Below are positions 24,886 through 35,236 of a DNA stretch of 64,000 nt, piece after piece (position 1 is the stretch's first letter; each line of letters opens with the position of its first letter). A program made the translations under genes and the position numbers. The notes beneath the pieces are model-generated. The model did not search any database. It was not told where the DNA came from and was given only the letters and a program-made list of their open reading frames with translations. Source of the stretch: Ctenosaura bakeri (taxonomy: Eukaryota > Chordata > Lepidosauria > Squamata > Iguanidae); contig CAOLHI010001665.1 of the NCBI GenBank assembly GCA_948474755.1, positions 283,727 through 347,726 on the forward strand, given 5' to 3'.

Positions 24886-27520
24886 AACTAGGAAGGTTTT
24901 CTTCAGTCCAGGATTATTCTCATCTGGTTTTCTCAACACTCCCAGGTGTTTGTTTGTTTGTTTGTTTGTGTTTTATAATTTCACAAATATTTTCAAAGGC
25001 AGGGATCTCTTTTTCTTTGCTTTCCTATGAGCAAGTAAAAACCTCTTCCAACAAGCTTCAGGAACTGACTGTAATGGGCTTTGGACAGTGCAGCATTTTG
25101 TTGTTGTTTTATATTCTATCTTTTCACAAATTTTCAAATGGACCGAATTTTGTAGTTTCTTTAATTGTTTTTCAAAAACAACCTTTATATATATATTTTA
25201 CTGGTGTTTTGTGTTTTGAATCTGTTGTGGTTTTAATATTCTGTAATCTGACTCCACTCCCAGTATTGGGTAAAATGCCCTGGGGGAAAAATGTTACTTC
25301 ATCAGATCTCTTTAGTCTAAAATAATTTCTTTAGTACAGCAATTTTATATGGTGATAACTGATTAATTTTCATGTCCCCTCACTTGCTGAGAGATGATAG
25401 TATTTACTATGTGGTAAGCAAACTGGAAGACAATTAGGTTAACATGGCAAATATACTTGATGTATAGGATTTATTCTCATCTGTTTGCTGAATGGGTATA
25501 TCTTTGTACCAACCAGAAGCCCCTCTCTGAACCAAATCAGGGCAACTTTTATATGCAGAAGCAGAAATGTGGCTATAGTGGGGGCAAAGAGGGGTATTGT
25601 CCTGCCAATAAGAATTCTGATGGTCCCCTCCAAGAAAAAAAAATCCTTCTGTCTCCAAATTTCTAGTATGGCAGTAATGTAACACCTCAGTTAAATATTT
25701 CAAAATAGAGTTTGGGTATCCAAAGACAAGTGTCAGACCAGGGAATGTAAAGATAGCAAAAAGTACTAAATACAAATGTTGCAGAGCTAGAAATCAGGAA
25801 CTGGAGGATAATTTCATGGGGGAGGGCAGATTTCATAAGGGAGGTCAGTACCCTCATTTTGCCTTCCCCATAAGTGCACCCATGTATGGAAGTATATTGT
25901 CTCTCTTGTTCATCATGTTCTCCTAGAACAAAAAAGTGAATTTGTCTTTATATGGATTCTTATTGTTTAATTGAACTTCAGCACTAGATTAATAGTTTCT
26001 TTCTATTTTCCCCCTTTTGTCTTTTTCATATGCTGAGCTAAAGCCATGCTAATGTTTATTGCCACCTTGGGAAAGAAATTATCTCTGAAAGCAATACCAT
26101 CAAAAATACATTTCAGCACTGGTCTCAGTAAACCGCATATCAAAGTAATTAAATTCAGCACCCTATGCTACATCTTAATGAACTTCAGATCTAAAACTTG
26201 CTCTCCAGAAGCCCTTTGGGAATGCGCTGATTTGAAGAGATACAATGCCTGTCTAAAAAAGGTGGAATAGAAAGAGAGATCAGATAAACACAAACTGGAA
26301 GATGAAATATGATATGTGCCACTCATGGATAAATATTATATACAGGTAATAGAGGAATTTTTAGAAGTGTTTACATGATCTGTGGAGATCACATTTAGCT
26401 ATCTCTATGCATCATGTCTCAGAGCAATGAAAGATTGAGATAATTAAATTTCAAGTTAGAAGGGATAGCCTTCACCCATCGATATGAAGAGGAAAAGGTT
26501 AAACCCAAGTGAGGGAAGGAAAAGCCTTGTTCCCCACTCTTGAATGGCAAACCAGCAGTATTATATGAAATAGACCAAAACAGGGCTCTGGCAGCGGACT
26601 ACCAGCCAGAAAGATAAAAGTAAGGATGCTGTAGGAATATGGTCTTTCAAATTCCTGTGAGAAATGATCAGATTTCCACCACACAGATAAATGTTTTGAT
26701 TTGAAGTATTCACCAGATTTTGCACATCTCACAAAAATGTGACACAGTTTTGATCAGTGTGAACTTGAGGATTTTAAAATAAATATTCTGAAACCACATT
26801 TAAATATATAATTTGACAGGATCTTTCCTTAATCATAGATTAATGTGGAAACAAAATGGAAAGAGCTTGTGTGTGTGTGTGTAGTCTGAAAGTGACATCA
26901 ACTTGAAATACATTGATGCTTTCATTCTAAGTTAAAGAGAAGCCAACTGGATATATTAAAGGGCATGGTACAGTTCTAAAGAAATTGCACTATTGGCACA
27001 GGCTGCTTGACTTTTACTAGCATGTAAAGCTGCTCTACCAACTTCACCACTCAGAGGGGTCTTGGGTGGCAGCTAGAAGACATCTGCCTCTGCACCTTGG
27101 TGGACAGGAGAGGGAAGAGAAAACACTTTGAAGCCATTAAGGGTCTGCTCATTGTTGTTTTGTGTGATCAAGATCTTCCTTCTCTCTTAAACTAATCACA
27201 AAATAGGACTAAGCAGCATCTTTCCAATGGAATTCCCAATTTTTTAAAGCATGTGAGCCTTCATTTATTATAAGATCAACTGATAGTTGTATAATGATTT
27301 TTATGCAGGTTTCATCCATTGGCTAAAGTGCGTGTTCATGTGTGCCCAGATTTGAGTTCACATACCAAAAATATGCACATTATTTTGTGCATTTCATGAA
27401 AATGCCTCATTAGCCTCACAATTAGGTGAATTCTTAAGATGAGATATGCTTCTACATCTGAGTCTCAGGAGATAATGAAAACACTACGTTTATCAAGACT
27501 GGGAAATCCAGTGAGATAAA
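24886..27520. other. Unassigned non-coding stretch
   Basis: Includes a (GTTT)n run at 24949-24968 and a (TG)n run at 26869-26882. The 194-codon frame at 24741-25325 (+) begins in the low-complexity block, and the 113-codon frame at 25434-25775 (-) has no features. No gene recognised. Confidence 0.5.
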
Positions 27521-27999
27521 GGCCCTTTTCACACGAGGTTAAAAAAACAGTGTAGAGCGATCTCTGACGGAGGTCATCTACACTGTAACGTGGATTGGGG
27601 AGGACTACTTTTGTGTAGTTTCACACCCCAATCCGCGCAGGGGCGACTGGAAGTGGCGGCACCACGTGCTTTTTGAAAACCACTTTTCAAGTGGTTTTTA
27701 AAAAGCACAGGGTGTGCAGCCCCATGCAGCCCCGCCGCAGCGCCCGGTGTGGATCTGCAGGCGCACGCAAGTGTGTGCCTGCAGACTGGTCAGGGGGGCG
27801 GGCTTCCGGCTGGTGAGCTTCTCCGGTTGGCGGAGAGCCTCTGCCAGCCAGAATCCGCCATTTTGGATGCTGCAGGATTCTGCAGGACGCCGCCACGTGT
27901 GGAGCAGCGAACTCGCGCTGCTCCACATTGCGATGGCTCCAGGCAAGCTCCGTTTTGGCGTGTATTCGGGCTTGGCTTCCTCCGCGTGTGAAAAGGGCC
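27521..27999 (+). mobile_element. GC-rich MITE, family C, copy 1 (479 bp)
   Basis: GGCCCTTTTCACACGAGG at the left and CGTGTGAAAAGGGCC at the right are a 15-bp near-perfect inverted pair. The flanks are AAA and ATA, a decayed 3-bp duplication. The interior is strongly CpG-rich and includes CCACTTTTCAAGTGGTTTTT (itself a palindrome), CACGTGTGGAGCAGCG and GAGGTCATCTACACTGTAA. It aligns inverted with 51103-51589. The open frames inside it (for example 27714-28151) are by-products of GC content. Confidence 0.8.
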
Positions 28000-28527
28000 A
28001 TAGTCTTCAAGAAATAACTTACTTCATCTTCCTGGACATCCTGCTCTGTGCGGGGGCGGGTGGGGGCAGAAGGATAGAGAGCTGTTTCATGCCAGTGCCC
28101 CTAATTGGTTGTGTGGAAACTGCATATAGTTTTAATATTATGTGGATCTAGCTTGCCCTTCAAGGATATGAAAAGATAGGTCTGCTAAACCTTTCTCTTC
28201 AGTTATTAAAGTTCATTTCTCATGCAATCATCTTAGTCTTCCTTCGTGGTCCCATGACTACCGTTGTTAGTTTTCTGAAAGATTGGGACTCAAGATTTGC
28301 ATTACAATTCCTGAGCAAGAAGAGTGCACTTGATTATACTTTGTAACTAAATATACAAAGAATATTTTCTGGTATCTCTTTCCTAGGGGGAAAAATTGGC
28401 TTTTTTGACAGTTGAAAAAACTGGTAAAGAAGTGTAACACAGAGACAAGAATTTTACAGTGTTTTCTCTTTGTATTTGCATATCCTGCAATGTTTTTGGG
28501 GATCATTCTACATGGAAATACATAAAG
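28000..28527. other. Unassigned non-coding stretch
   Basis: No recognised feature. Confidence 0.45.
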
Positions 28528-28559
28528 ATTTATTTATTTATTTATTTATTTATTTATTT
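28528..28559 (+). repeat. (TTTA)n microsatellite
   Basis: Eight tandem TTTA units. Confidence 0.9.
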
Positions 28560-28930
28560 GTGGAAATTGTATGTTTCTGTTCAAAACCCCACTGGAAATA
28601 CAAATGTTTTGGGGCAAAATGAATGTTTATTTAATGAAAAAATCACTTTTGTAGAAAAACTATTTTTATGGAAAGAATTATGTATGTGTGTTTGTGTGTA
28701 AAAATGTAGAGTTTGTGTGACAAATAATTTTTCACATAAAAATCCCTTTGTTTCTAGAAATACTTATGAGTCTTCTGAGAGAGATCACAGTCCTTTTTTG
28801 GGAGGTCCTCCACATTAAAAAAAAAATATTTTGCACACAAAAAAAATGTTTCCAGAAACACAGTTTGCTTTTCTTGTGCAAACTTTCTATTTTCCATGGG
28901 GGAAAAAAACCACTCAATTTTCACAAAAAA
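28560..28930. repeat. AT-rich block with repeated TTTTGTG / GAAA words
   Basis: Repeated imperfect words such as TTTTTCACATAAAAAT, TTTTGCACACAAAAAAA and CTTGTGCAAACTTTC resemble the blocks at 24.6 and 58.3 kb. Non-coding. Confidence 0.4.
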
Positions 28931-31457
28931 TCACTTGCATATCTGGTAACAGGAAGGAGGGGCAAGCATAGAAATACATTTTTGTAACCTACCCAACCTA
29001 TTATGTACATACACAACCACATACACACAAACCTAAGGAGGTTGTTCCCCCCCCACCCCGCATAGAAGAGTTTCCCAGAACATTTTGGAATGTGCCAATG
29101 CCAGACAGATGCTGTCAGCAAAATACATTTTCATCTACTGCTGGGGGTAAACTGCGGAGATTACCTTTATGTGTGAGGATAACACTGTTGAATATTTATA
29201 TTCCTACAAGTGCTGCCAACACCATTCATCTCCTCTCTCATTTCCTTTGAATATCTTTAGTATAAACATGCCTGGTACACAACCTCTGAAACTGCTTATA
29301 GCAGTAGCCACTGTCACTGAAGGTTTAAAGTTATATCTAGATATAGTTGAAGATCTCTGAATATTTCAAGAGATGGGAAATAGTTTTAGAAACATGTGTT
29401 CTTTTCAGTGATGATAAACAAAACAAATTGAGCTCACAATTCATCAATTGTACCAGGCTTCAGATGTTAGAAACCTTTGGTCTGCCTACTGGTATTGGGG
29501 AACACACTGGTCAGGAAGCTATACAAGAACTGTACTGTCAGTAACTTTTTTTTACAAAAAGAACAGAGCAACAAGAGAAATTCCTCAGTCTCCCACATAA
29601 TGCTAAGTACAAGAACATCTAGTGACAAAGAGGGCTTCCAGATGGAGGTCTCCTCAAACTAGCATTAGGAAGTTTCTGTCCATCTTTTAACCCTTAAAGG
29701 TATTCTTATTGCAATGAAAAAAGGTGGAGGATATGGCAAAAAAATTATCAATGGAGAATTATCAGTGGGAGGGTATCTGAAGGCCTTGAGAAATTTAGAA
29801 AACAAGACTAGGTGATGATAAAAGCTTTATCTGACACTGGGCTGAGCCACATAACATTGTCCACACAATAACTAAAAGGATGACTCTGTAATATAAATAA
29901 ATGTGTGTTCTGAAATCCTGGAAAACCCAGAAGTGGGGTGGTGTCAGGGGCCTGAAGTCAGCTTCTCCAGGTGAACAGCAGCCTCAAAGGAAGACCAGCA
30001 GATGCAAGAACAACTGGGAGCTAATCAGGCTGGGATGAGAGCCAGCTGGCTCCAACCTTTTTAAGGAAGGCAGTGGGTGATGGTCCAACACCAGAAACAA
30101 CTTGTGTGTTTGACAGCTCTTCCTTTTGTGTGCTACAGCTTCCCTGCTCACTGTCTGTCTTTCTGTCTTATCTGAACTTCAGACTGTCTGACCTTGCTGC
30201 CTGCTGGATTCCTGAACCTTTGGACCAATGCCTGACTTTGCTCCTGCTCCACCCTGAACAGGCAAGCCATACTGAACTGCTAAGCTTGCCTTCTGAATAT
30301 CATGGCACTCCATTGTCTGGCAGCAGACAGCATTTGCAACAGAAGGGGAATGAATGTGCCCGTAAGTCCTAAAGTCTTCGGAGGAGAAACTAGCTATTGA
30401 TGGTTGTCTGAAGTGGATATATATATATCTGGCAGGGCACACCTTCTTCCATCAATCCTAATTTAAAAAATGATATTTCCCAAATACACAGAGAAGGAAA
30501 GGGAGAGAGAATATACATAAATACAGAAGGCTGTTGAGGATACACTGCATCCATTTGCTTTCGTTTGAGGGGTGAGATGAAAGCAGTGTGCAGAACCAAG
30601 GAAATGGGAAGAAGCAGAGAAATTCTCAAGAAAGAACAATCTTCCCAGCAACATGGGAAGATCCACTCACTGTTAAATCCTTCAGCTATCCATCTTACCA
30701 TAGAACAGTCTTCCCCAATTCACATGGGAAGTGATGGCTGAGATTGATAGAAGTTATAATCCAGGATATGTGGAAAGCATTATATTGAGAAAGCTGATAG
30801 ATGACCTGGCTCTCCTTCACAACTTGTCTCAGGGTATCTTACTGCAGATGTGTGTGTGTGTGTGTGGTAAAAATTGCTTCTCTGCTTTGGAGGACATCCT
30901 TGGTATGGATTTTCTGTGATATACTGCAACCAGTGAGGTAAATCTTTAAAATACCTCCTGCTTAAGAGGATTCTGAAAATAAAATAAAATCTTTCTTACG
31001 AAAAGCTGAACACTTAAATTTGTTAGATTGTCATGACCGTCATTTTGCTCTTAATCCAAACCTCAGCTGTGCAGCATTAGGATTTCACACACCTTCTGTG
31101 CTTAAAAGAGGATTGCATTCATTTTGCAGGCTAAGTCAGGATCAAAGAATATAACTTTCTTCTCTCTCATTCTCATAAATATGGTTCACATGCTGGGTGC
31201 TTACCAATATGTTTACCTGTGGATCTCTATAGTCCCAAAAATGTACCTCATATAAGGAAGGACTGTCATAATTTTGACTGCTGATCAGCTTCACATCCAA
31301 GAAAGAATACTCTACAAAATCAGAAATATGTTTCACTGGATGCTAAAATGTAAAATTAGTAACAACACTTTCTTCAAAAGTGCTAATTCTACAGAAAGAA
31401 TATTTAAAAACATGGAACATACTGAAAAGCACTATGGACTGAGTATTATAGACACAT
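28931..31457. other. Mostly unassigned stretch
   Basis: A region at about 29941-30330 reads like a promoter-bearing repeat: TGTCAGGGGCCTGAAG, then a TTTTTAAGGAAGG box, then a pyrimidine-rich CTGTCT section. I could not define LTR ends or a target duplication. The rest is unrecognised. Confidence 0.35.
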
Positions 31458-31567
31458 CATGCCACACTGGATGCATCTGATCATATCAGGTTTTAGAAGC
31501 CAAGCAGAGTTTAGCTTGGTTAGTATTTGGATAACAAAGAAAAGGAGAATACCAGAGACCTCTAGGG
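31458..31567 (+). repeat. 5S rRNA-like segment (pseudogene or 5S-derived SINE head)
   Basis: Collinear with vertebrate 5S rRNA: CATGCCACACTGGATGCATC (compare CATACCACCCTGAACGCGCC), CTGATCATATCAGG, AGAAGCCAAGCAGAGTT, TTGGTTAGTATTTGGAT and GGAGAATACCAGAG. The central AAGC(C/T)AAGCAG...TTAGTA(C/T)TTGGAT region, which holds the internal promoter of 5S genes, is the best preserved. Too many changes for a functional gene. A CR1 tail follows at once, so it could be a composite SINE or two independent insertions. Confidence 0.65.
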
Positions 31568-31569
31568 TA

Positions 31570-32240
31570 GACAAGAAAGGATCCTTCCATATGAAAAGGA
31601 TCTAGGAGTGCTAGTAGCTGAATGAGTCAACAGTGTGATGTGGTAGCTAAAAAAGTCAGTGAAAATCTAGGCTTCATCTATATGTGTCCAGATCAAAGAA
31701 AATAGTAGTACCACTCTATTTTGTTTTGGTCAGACCTTACCTGGAACACTGTCTCCAGTTCTAGGCACCACAGCTCAAGAAGGATATTGACAAACTGGAA
31801 CATTTCCAGAGAAAGGTGAGCAAGATCACCAAAGGTCTAGAAAGCAATAAGATCAACTTAGGGAGCTGGTATGTTTAGCCTGGAGAAGAAAAAAATGAGA
31901 GGTGACATGATAGACATCTTTAAATATTTGAAGGGGTGTCTTGTAGAAGACAGAGCAAGCTTGTTTGCTGCTGCTCCAGAGACTAGAACATTAAACCAGT
32001 GGATTAAAATTACAAGAAAAGAGATTCCACCTAAATTAGGAAGAGTCTCTTTACTATAAGAGCTGTTTGATAGTGGAATGGGCTACGTCAGAGGATGGAC
32101 TCTCCTTGTCTAGGAGTCTTTGAACAGAGGTTGGCTAAGCATCTCTGTGGAGTGCTTTGGCTGTGTATTCTTGCATAGGAGGAGGTTGGTTTAGATAGTC
32201 CTTGCAGTCCCTTCTGAGATTTTACGATTATATGAAAATC
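31570..32240 (+). pseudogene. CR1-type LINE 3' fragment
   Basis: The end of a non-LTR retrotransposon ORF2 plus its 3' UTR. Translated pieces in shifting frames give VRPYLEHCLQF, LKKDIDKLEHFQRK and, at 31871-32059, FSLEKKKMRGDMIDIFKYLKG. These are the conserved C-terminal words of CR1 ORF2 that follow the reverse transcriptase. The 3' UTR ends GGTTTAGATAGTCC...CAGTCCCTTCTGAG and ATTTTACGATTATATGA, the usual CR1 hairpin-and-tail end. There is a TAG in place of the expected Trp after LEHCLQF, and other frame breaks. The reverse transcriptase domain itself is missing, as expected for 5' truncation. Confidence 0.75.
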
Positions 32241-33244
32241 GAGAGAACTATGGCTGCCGGGCATAGTTGACAGTATTGGGCAAAGTTTACCAGTGGTCTA
32301 TCTCAGTATAAAGCAGCTTCTTATGCTGTTATACCCTTCCTTTTCTTTTGCATATACCCAATAAAACTATTCAAAACCAGAACCCCAAATGAATAAAGCA
32401 CAAATCAATGGATTGGATTCAGAGATACTCTATCATGATCATAAAATCTCCTTCACCTTTAGAAGGGTTTTTATCTTATTTATTTTGTGTTTCTCTGATG
32501 TGTGCTGGAATGTTTCACAATCTCTTGCATATTGGCGCAGGATGTTTCTCCTTCTTTTGTTCATTGTTTGCAGAAAAGCAACACTGCTGGCTATTTATTT
32601 ATTTATTTGGCCAGGACATCTCTGGATTAAGCTCTGTACTGTACCTGTCTTATAATATCATGACAAAGGATGCAGACTTTGCACTTGGGTTATGAATTAA
32701 GGCAAAGCATTCTTTATTTAGTTCCACAATCCGGGAGTAAATGTCAGAACAAATAGGTCATCTTACTTTTTCCTATTTCTTGAATTCTTCTAGGGTTAGA
32801 TGTGCTTCTGACCAATTGTCAAAAACTGAGTTCCCTTAAACAAAGATTAAAGTGCTAACTCCTATAGGAGTTATTTACCAGTTAAGTACCTGACTGCTCT
32901 ACTCTTATGAATGGATAAAGAGGATTATAAGTAAATCCTCTCCTTGGGATTCTTTCTCCATACCCAGCAATTTCAAGTGAAGGCTATACTTTATCTTAAA
33001 AGATTGTTTAAACAAGTCCAAGGCAGGGTGTATGAATGCAATGGCTACATTCTACTGGGAAGAGAGAAACCATTTTAAGGAAGATCCTGTCAAATATAGG
33101 CCACGTTTATCATTTTCTCATTGGGATTCCTTTCCTTACCCATTCTTTGTTCTTTGCTATTGCTTCTAATTTAAATGAACTTTGGAATCCTGCAAGAACA
33201 TCATACAGGGAGATGGAAGAGAGGAGAAAGATGTGCATGCATTT
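32241..33244. other. Unassigned non-coding stretch
   Basis: A short TTTA run lies near 32594-32610. The 95-codon overlapping frames at 32389-32695 have no features. Confidence 0.45.
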
Positions 33245-33610
33245 CTTTGCCGCCCAACCCACGAAATAACGAGACCACAGACAGAGCTTGGGTTGAACTA
33301 GGGCAATTTATTAATATGCCTATTTAACAAGGGTTGAACTTAAACTTAAATTTCAACTTGCTCATGAACTTGAACTTACAAAGACCTGGGGGGAAAAGAA
33401 CAGGGGGGTATACAGCATCCCCGGACTAGGGTCAAGAGGCCACTCCCGACCATCTCCCCTAGCCCGTTGGGAGAAATACCGGGCCCCAAAGCCAACTGCT
33501 AAAGTTGCCTGATATATTTGGCCAGCCCTTATCTGGAAGGCAAGCCCCGAGGCCCACCCTCCACTGCGCAGCAAGTGGGGTGATCCCAGGGCCCTCCCCA
33601 AGGATATGAT
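33245..33610 (-). other. 3' region of the Ngaro-type element
   Basis: Lies after the hydrolase stop. On the minus strand it has a CAAGTTCA/AAGTTTAAGTT-rich part, then ATTAATAAATTGCC, a likely polyadenylation signal (33309-33314). It ends with GTCTCGTTATTTCGTGGG and GGGCGGCAAAG. Split direct repeats, which Ngaro elements carry, could not be recognised by eye. Confidence 0.55.
33309..33314 (-). terminator. Polyadenylation signal of the Ngaro-type element
   Basis: AATAAA on the minus strand inside ATTAATAAATTGCC, about 300 bases after the hydrolase stop and about 60 bases before the element end. Confidence 0.45.
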
Positions 33611-34282
33611 TTATCCTACACCCCACAATGGGGGGTGCCATAGGTATACGCCGAACCTAAATCCCCCCCCCCGCCGGCCATGGACAAGGGCAAGCGTCTG
33701 CTTAGCCCTTTCCCCCCATCCCCTCAGAATCAAGTCCAACCCCTTTTGAAGATCCCGTAGGAATATCTGATTGCTCTCAGGTGATAAATGTACTCCATCC
33801 CGCCAATAGAGTTCCAATTTACTAAAAACAATATCGTCTTGAGGGATGTAATAACCCAAGCCCTGTCTCAAGGCGACACGAATCTCCCTATTTGCCAACC
33901 AGCGTGCTCTTTCTATACGCCAGGGATCGGCACCCCCACCCCATGTCCTTCTTTGTACCAATGCCGACCATGCAATAAGAGTGTGAGACCAAGCCTCTTG
34001 AATGAACCGCATGTCATGGATGGCCTGAATCACTAAGGCCTTTCCCTTCAGCAATCCAAGGTCATTATCACCCAGGTGAATGACCAGCACATCCGGGGGA
34101 GGAGCATTCCACTCCCTGAACAACAAAGGTAGCAATCCATGCCACCGCAAGCCTCTCTTCCCAGACCAACATATGGATGCTCGATCACCTAGACCCAGGT
34201 TTGAGCCCATAGGACTGTTCCGAGCCTGCCGTTCAGCCCAAAAGATGAAGCTGTGGCCACAGATCAGCACCCGCTTCCTCAC
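33611..34282 (-). CDS. SGNH (GDSL-like) hydrolase ORF of the Ngaro-type element
   Basis: A 223-residue open frame with the four conserved blocks of SGNH hydrolases, a family of esterases and lipases with a Ser-Asp/His catalytic set. Block I is GHSF with nucleophile Ser11. Block II has WSGKRG with Gly near 41-44. Block III is HLGDNDLG with Asn73. Block V is DGVHLSP with Asp162 and His165. All key residues are present. GHS rather than GDS in block I is what I recall of the retroelement version. No signal peptide or membrane segment. It starts 36 bases after the recombinase stop, in the same frame. The role in transposition is unknown; deacylation of a lipid or RNA modification is only speculation. 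The C-terminal part after about residue 190 is Gly/Arg-rich and may be extended by mutation. Confidence 0.8.
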   Translation of the reverse strand: MRKRVLICGHSFIFWAERQARNSPMGSNLGLGDRASICWSGKRGLRWHGLLPLLFREWNAPPPDVLVIHLGDNDLGLLKGKALVIQAIHDMRFIQEAWSHTLIAWSALVQRRTWGGGADPWRIERARWLANREIRVALRQGLGYYIPQDDIVFSKLELYWRDGVHLSPESNQIFLRDLQKGLDLILRGWGERAKQTLALVHGRRGGGFRFGVYLWHPPLWGVG

Positions 34283-34318
34283 TTCCGCAGCAGGTCGATC
34301 TGGAAGAGAATCAAAATG

Positions 34319-35236
34319 TTAATGCAAATCAATAGGCCGGACATAGAGCTGGAACGCAGAGGACTTCCACCTACCAATCCTCTTAATGTCCTCAGCCTTC
34401 ATGCCCAAGCTTGCTGCAGTAGAGGCGGCCCCTATATGAAAGGAGTGTGTACCAAAATTCACTCCATGCAAACCCAAACGTAGCAGTGCCTTTTTGGTAA
34501 CTGTCCAAAATTGATACCTGGTGAGAGGGGTTGTATCCGCGTGACAGAAAAGTGGGCCCGCATGGGATCCCCTGTGACCCATGTAAGCTCTAAGCGCCTT
34601 CACCGGGCACAGTGCTGCCTCATTGCATTCCTTTAAGGTCACCCCAGTGCCCCTTTTGGTCTGATCCGTCTTAGAACTCCTTAAGACTACAGTGAAATGT
34701 CGCTCTCCCCATGACAGGTCCCGGAATTCCAAAGCCCTGCCCGACCTGTCGGTTTTACTCCGAACCACCAATTCGCTTACTCGTAATGCCCCAAAGAATG
34801 CCGTGAGGGCCGCAGCATGGAACAAAAGAGCTTCATATGGTGATGTACACACGCACTTCCATGCCTCTCTCAGACCCCTAAGAATGTCTGGCAAAAGCGG
34901 CTGCCTGCCGTCGCGAACTGTTCCCTGCTGCCTGACACAACCCTCAATGAACTTACGTATTCTAAAATCGCCTGTATAATCCGCCAGGCCTCGTGCCTTG
35001 GACCAAAAGGCCAAAGCCGACATTTTAGACCTAATGTAGAGAGGAGAAATACCTGCCTGCTTGAGAGCGACACAGAACTGTAATAAGTGGTCCACTGGAA
35101 TTGGCCAGGTGTCCCATAGCCCCTTGGACTTACGGAAACTGGTGAATTCTCTAGCCGCTCTACTATAGCTCTTCATTGTGCTGGGCGCGATAGACATACC
35201 TATCATTCTTGTTACCTCACCCCGCCAAGGTTCCAC
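34319..35236 (-). CDS. Tyrosine recombinase of the Ngaro-type element
   Basis: 305 residues, uninterrupted. Residues about 15-105 form the SAM-like core-binding domain (APSTMKSYSRAAREF, then IRSKMSALAFWSKARG). Residues about 110-300 form the catalytic domain. Catalytic residues visible: Arg152 in FFGALRVSEL, Lys189 in RSSKTDQ, His264 in GTHSF, Trp290 in IGRWKSSAF and the nucleophile Tyr298 in QLYVRP. The second Arg of the usual HSFR motif is missing: residue 267 is His (codon CAT, one transition from CGT at a CpG). Such enzymes insert a circular cDNA by strand exchange through a 3'-phosphotyrosine. Loss of this Arg would probably abolish activity. The start ATG overlaps the end of RT/RNase H by 25 bases, as in related elements. 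Confidence 0.85.
   Translation of the reverse strand: MEPWRGEVTRMIGMSIAPSTMKSYSRAAREFTSFRKSKGLWDTWPIPVDHLLQFCVALKQAGISPLYIRSKMSALAFWSKARGLADYTGDFRIRKFIEGCVRQQGTVRDGRQPLLPDILRGLREAWKCVCTSPYEALLFHAAALTAFFGALRVSELVVRSKTDRSGRALEFRDLSWGERHFTVVLRSSKTDQTKRGTGVTLKECNEAALCPVKALRAYMGHRGSHAGPLFCHADTTPLTRYQFWTVTKKALLRLGLHGVNFGTHSFHIGAASTAASLGMKAEDIKRIGRWKSSAFQLYVRPIDLH

Noticed and set aside
24555..25325. Frames of 60-194 codons rich in Phe/Cys/Lys
   Set aside because: They begin in the near-palindromic TTCTGTGCAGAAA block, so repeated words give similar low-complexity peptides on both strands.
27687..28151. Four overlapping frames of 80-145 codons on both strands
   Set aside because: All lie in the CpG-rich family C element. 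Open frames on both strands at once reflect base composition.
29941..30340. Possible additional solo LTR starting TGTCAGGGGCCTG
   Set aside because: No matching CA end, polyadenylation signal or target duplication could be placed.
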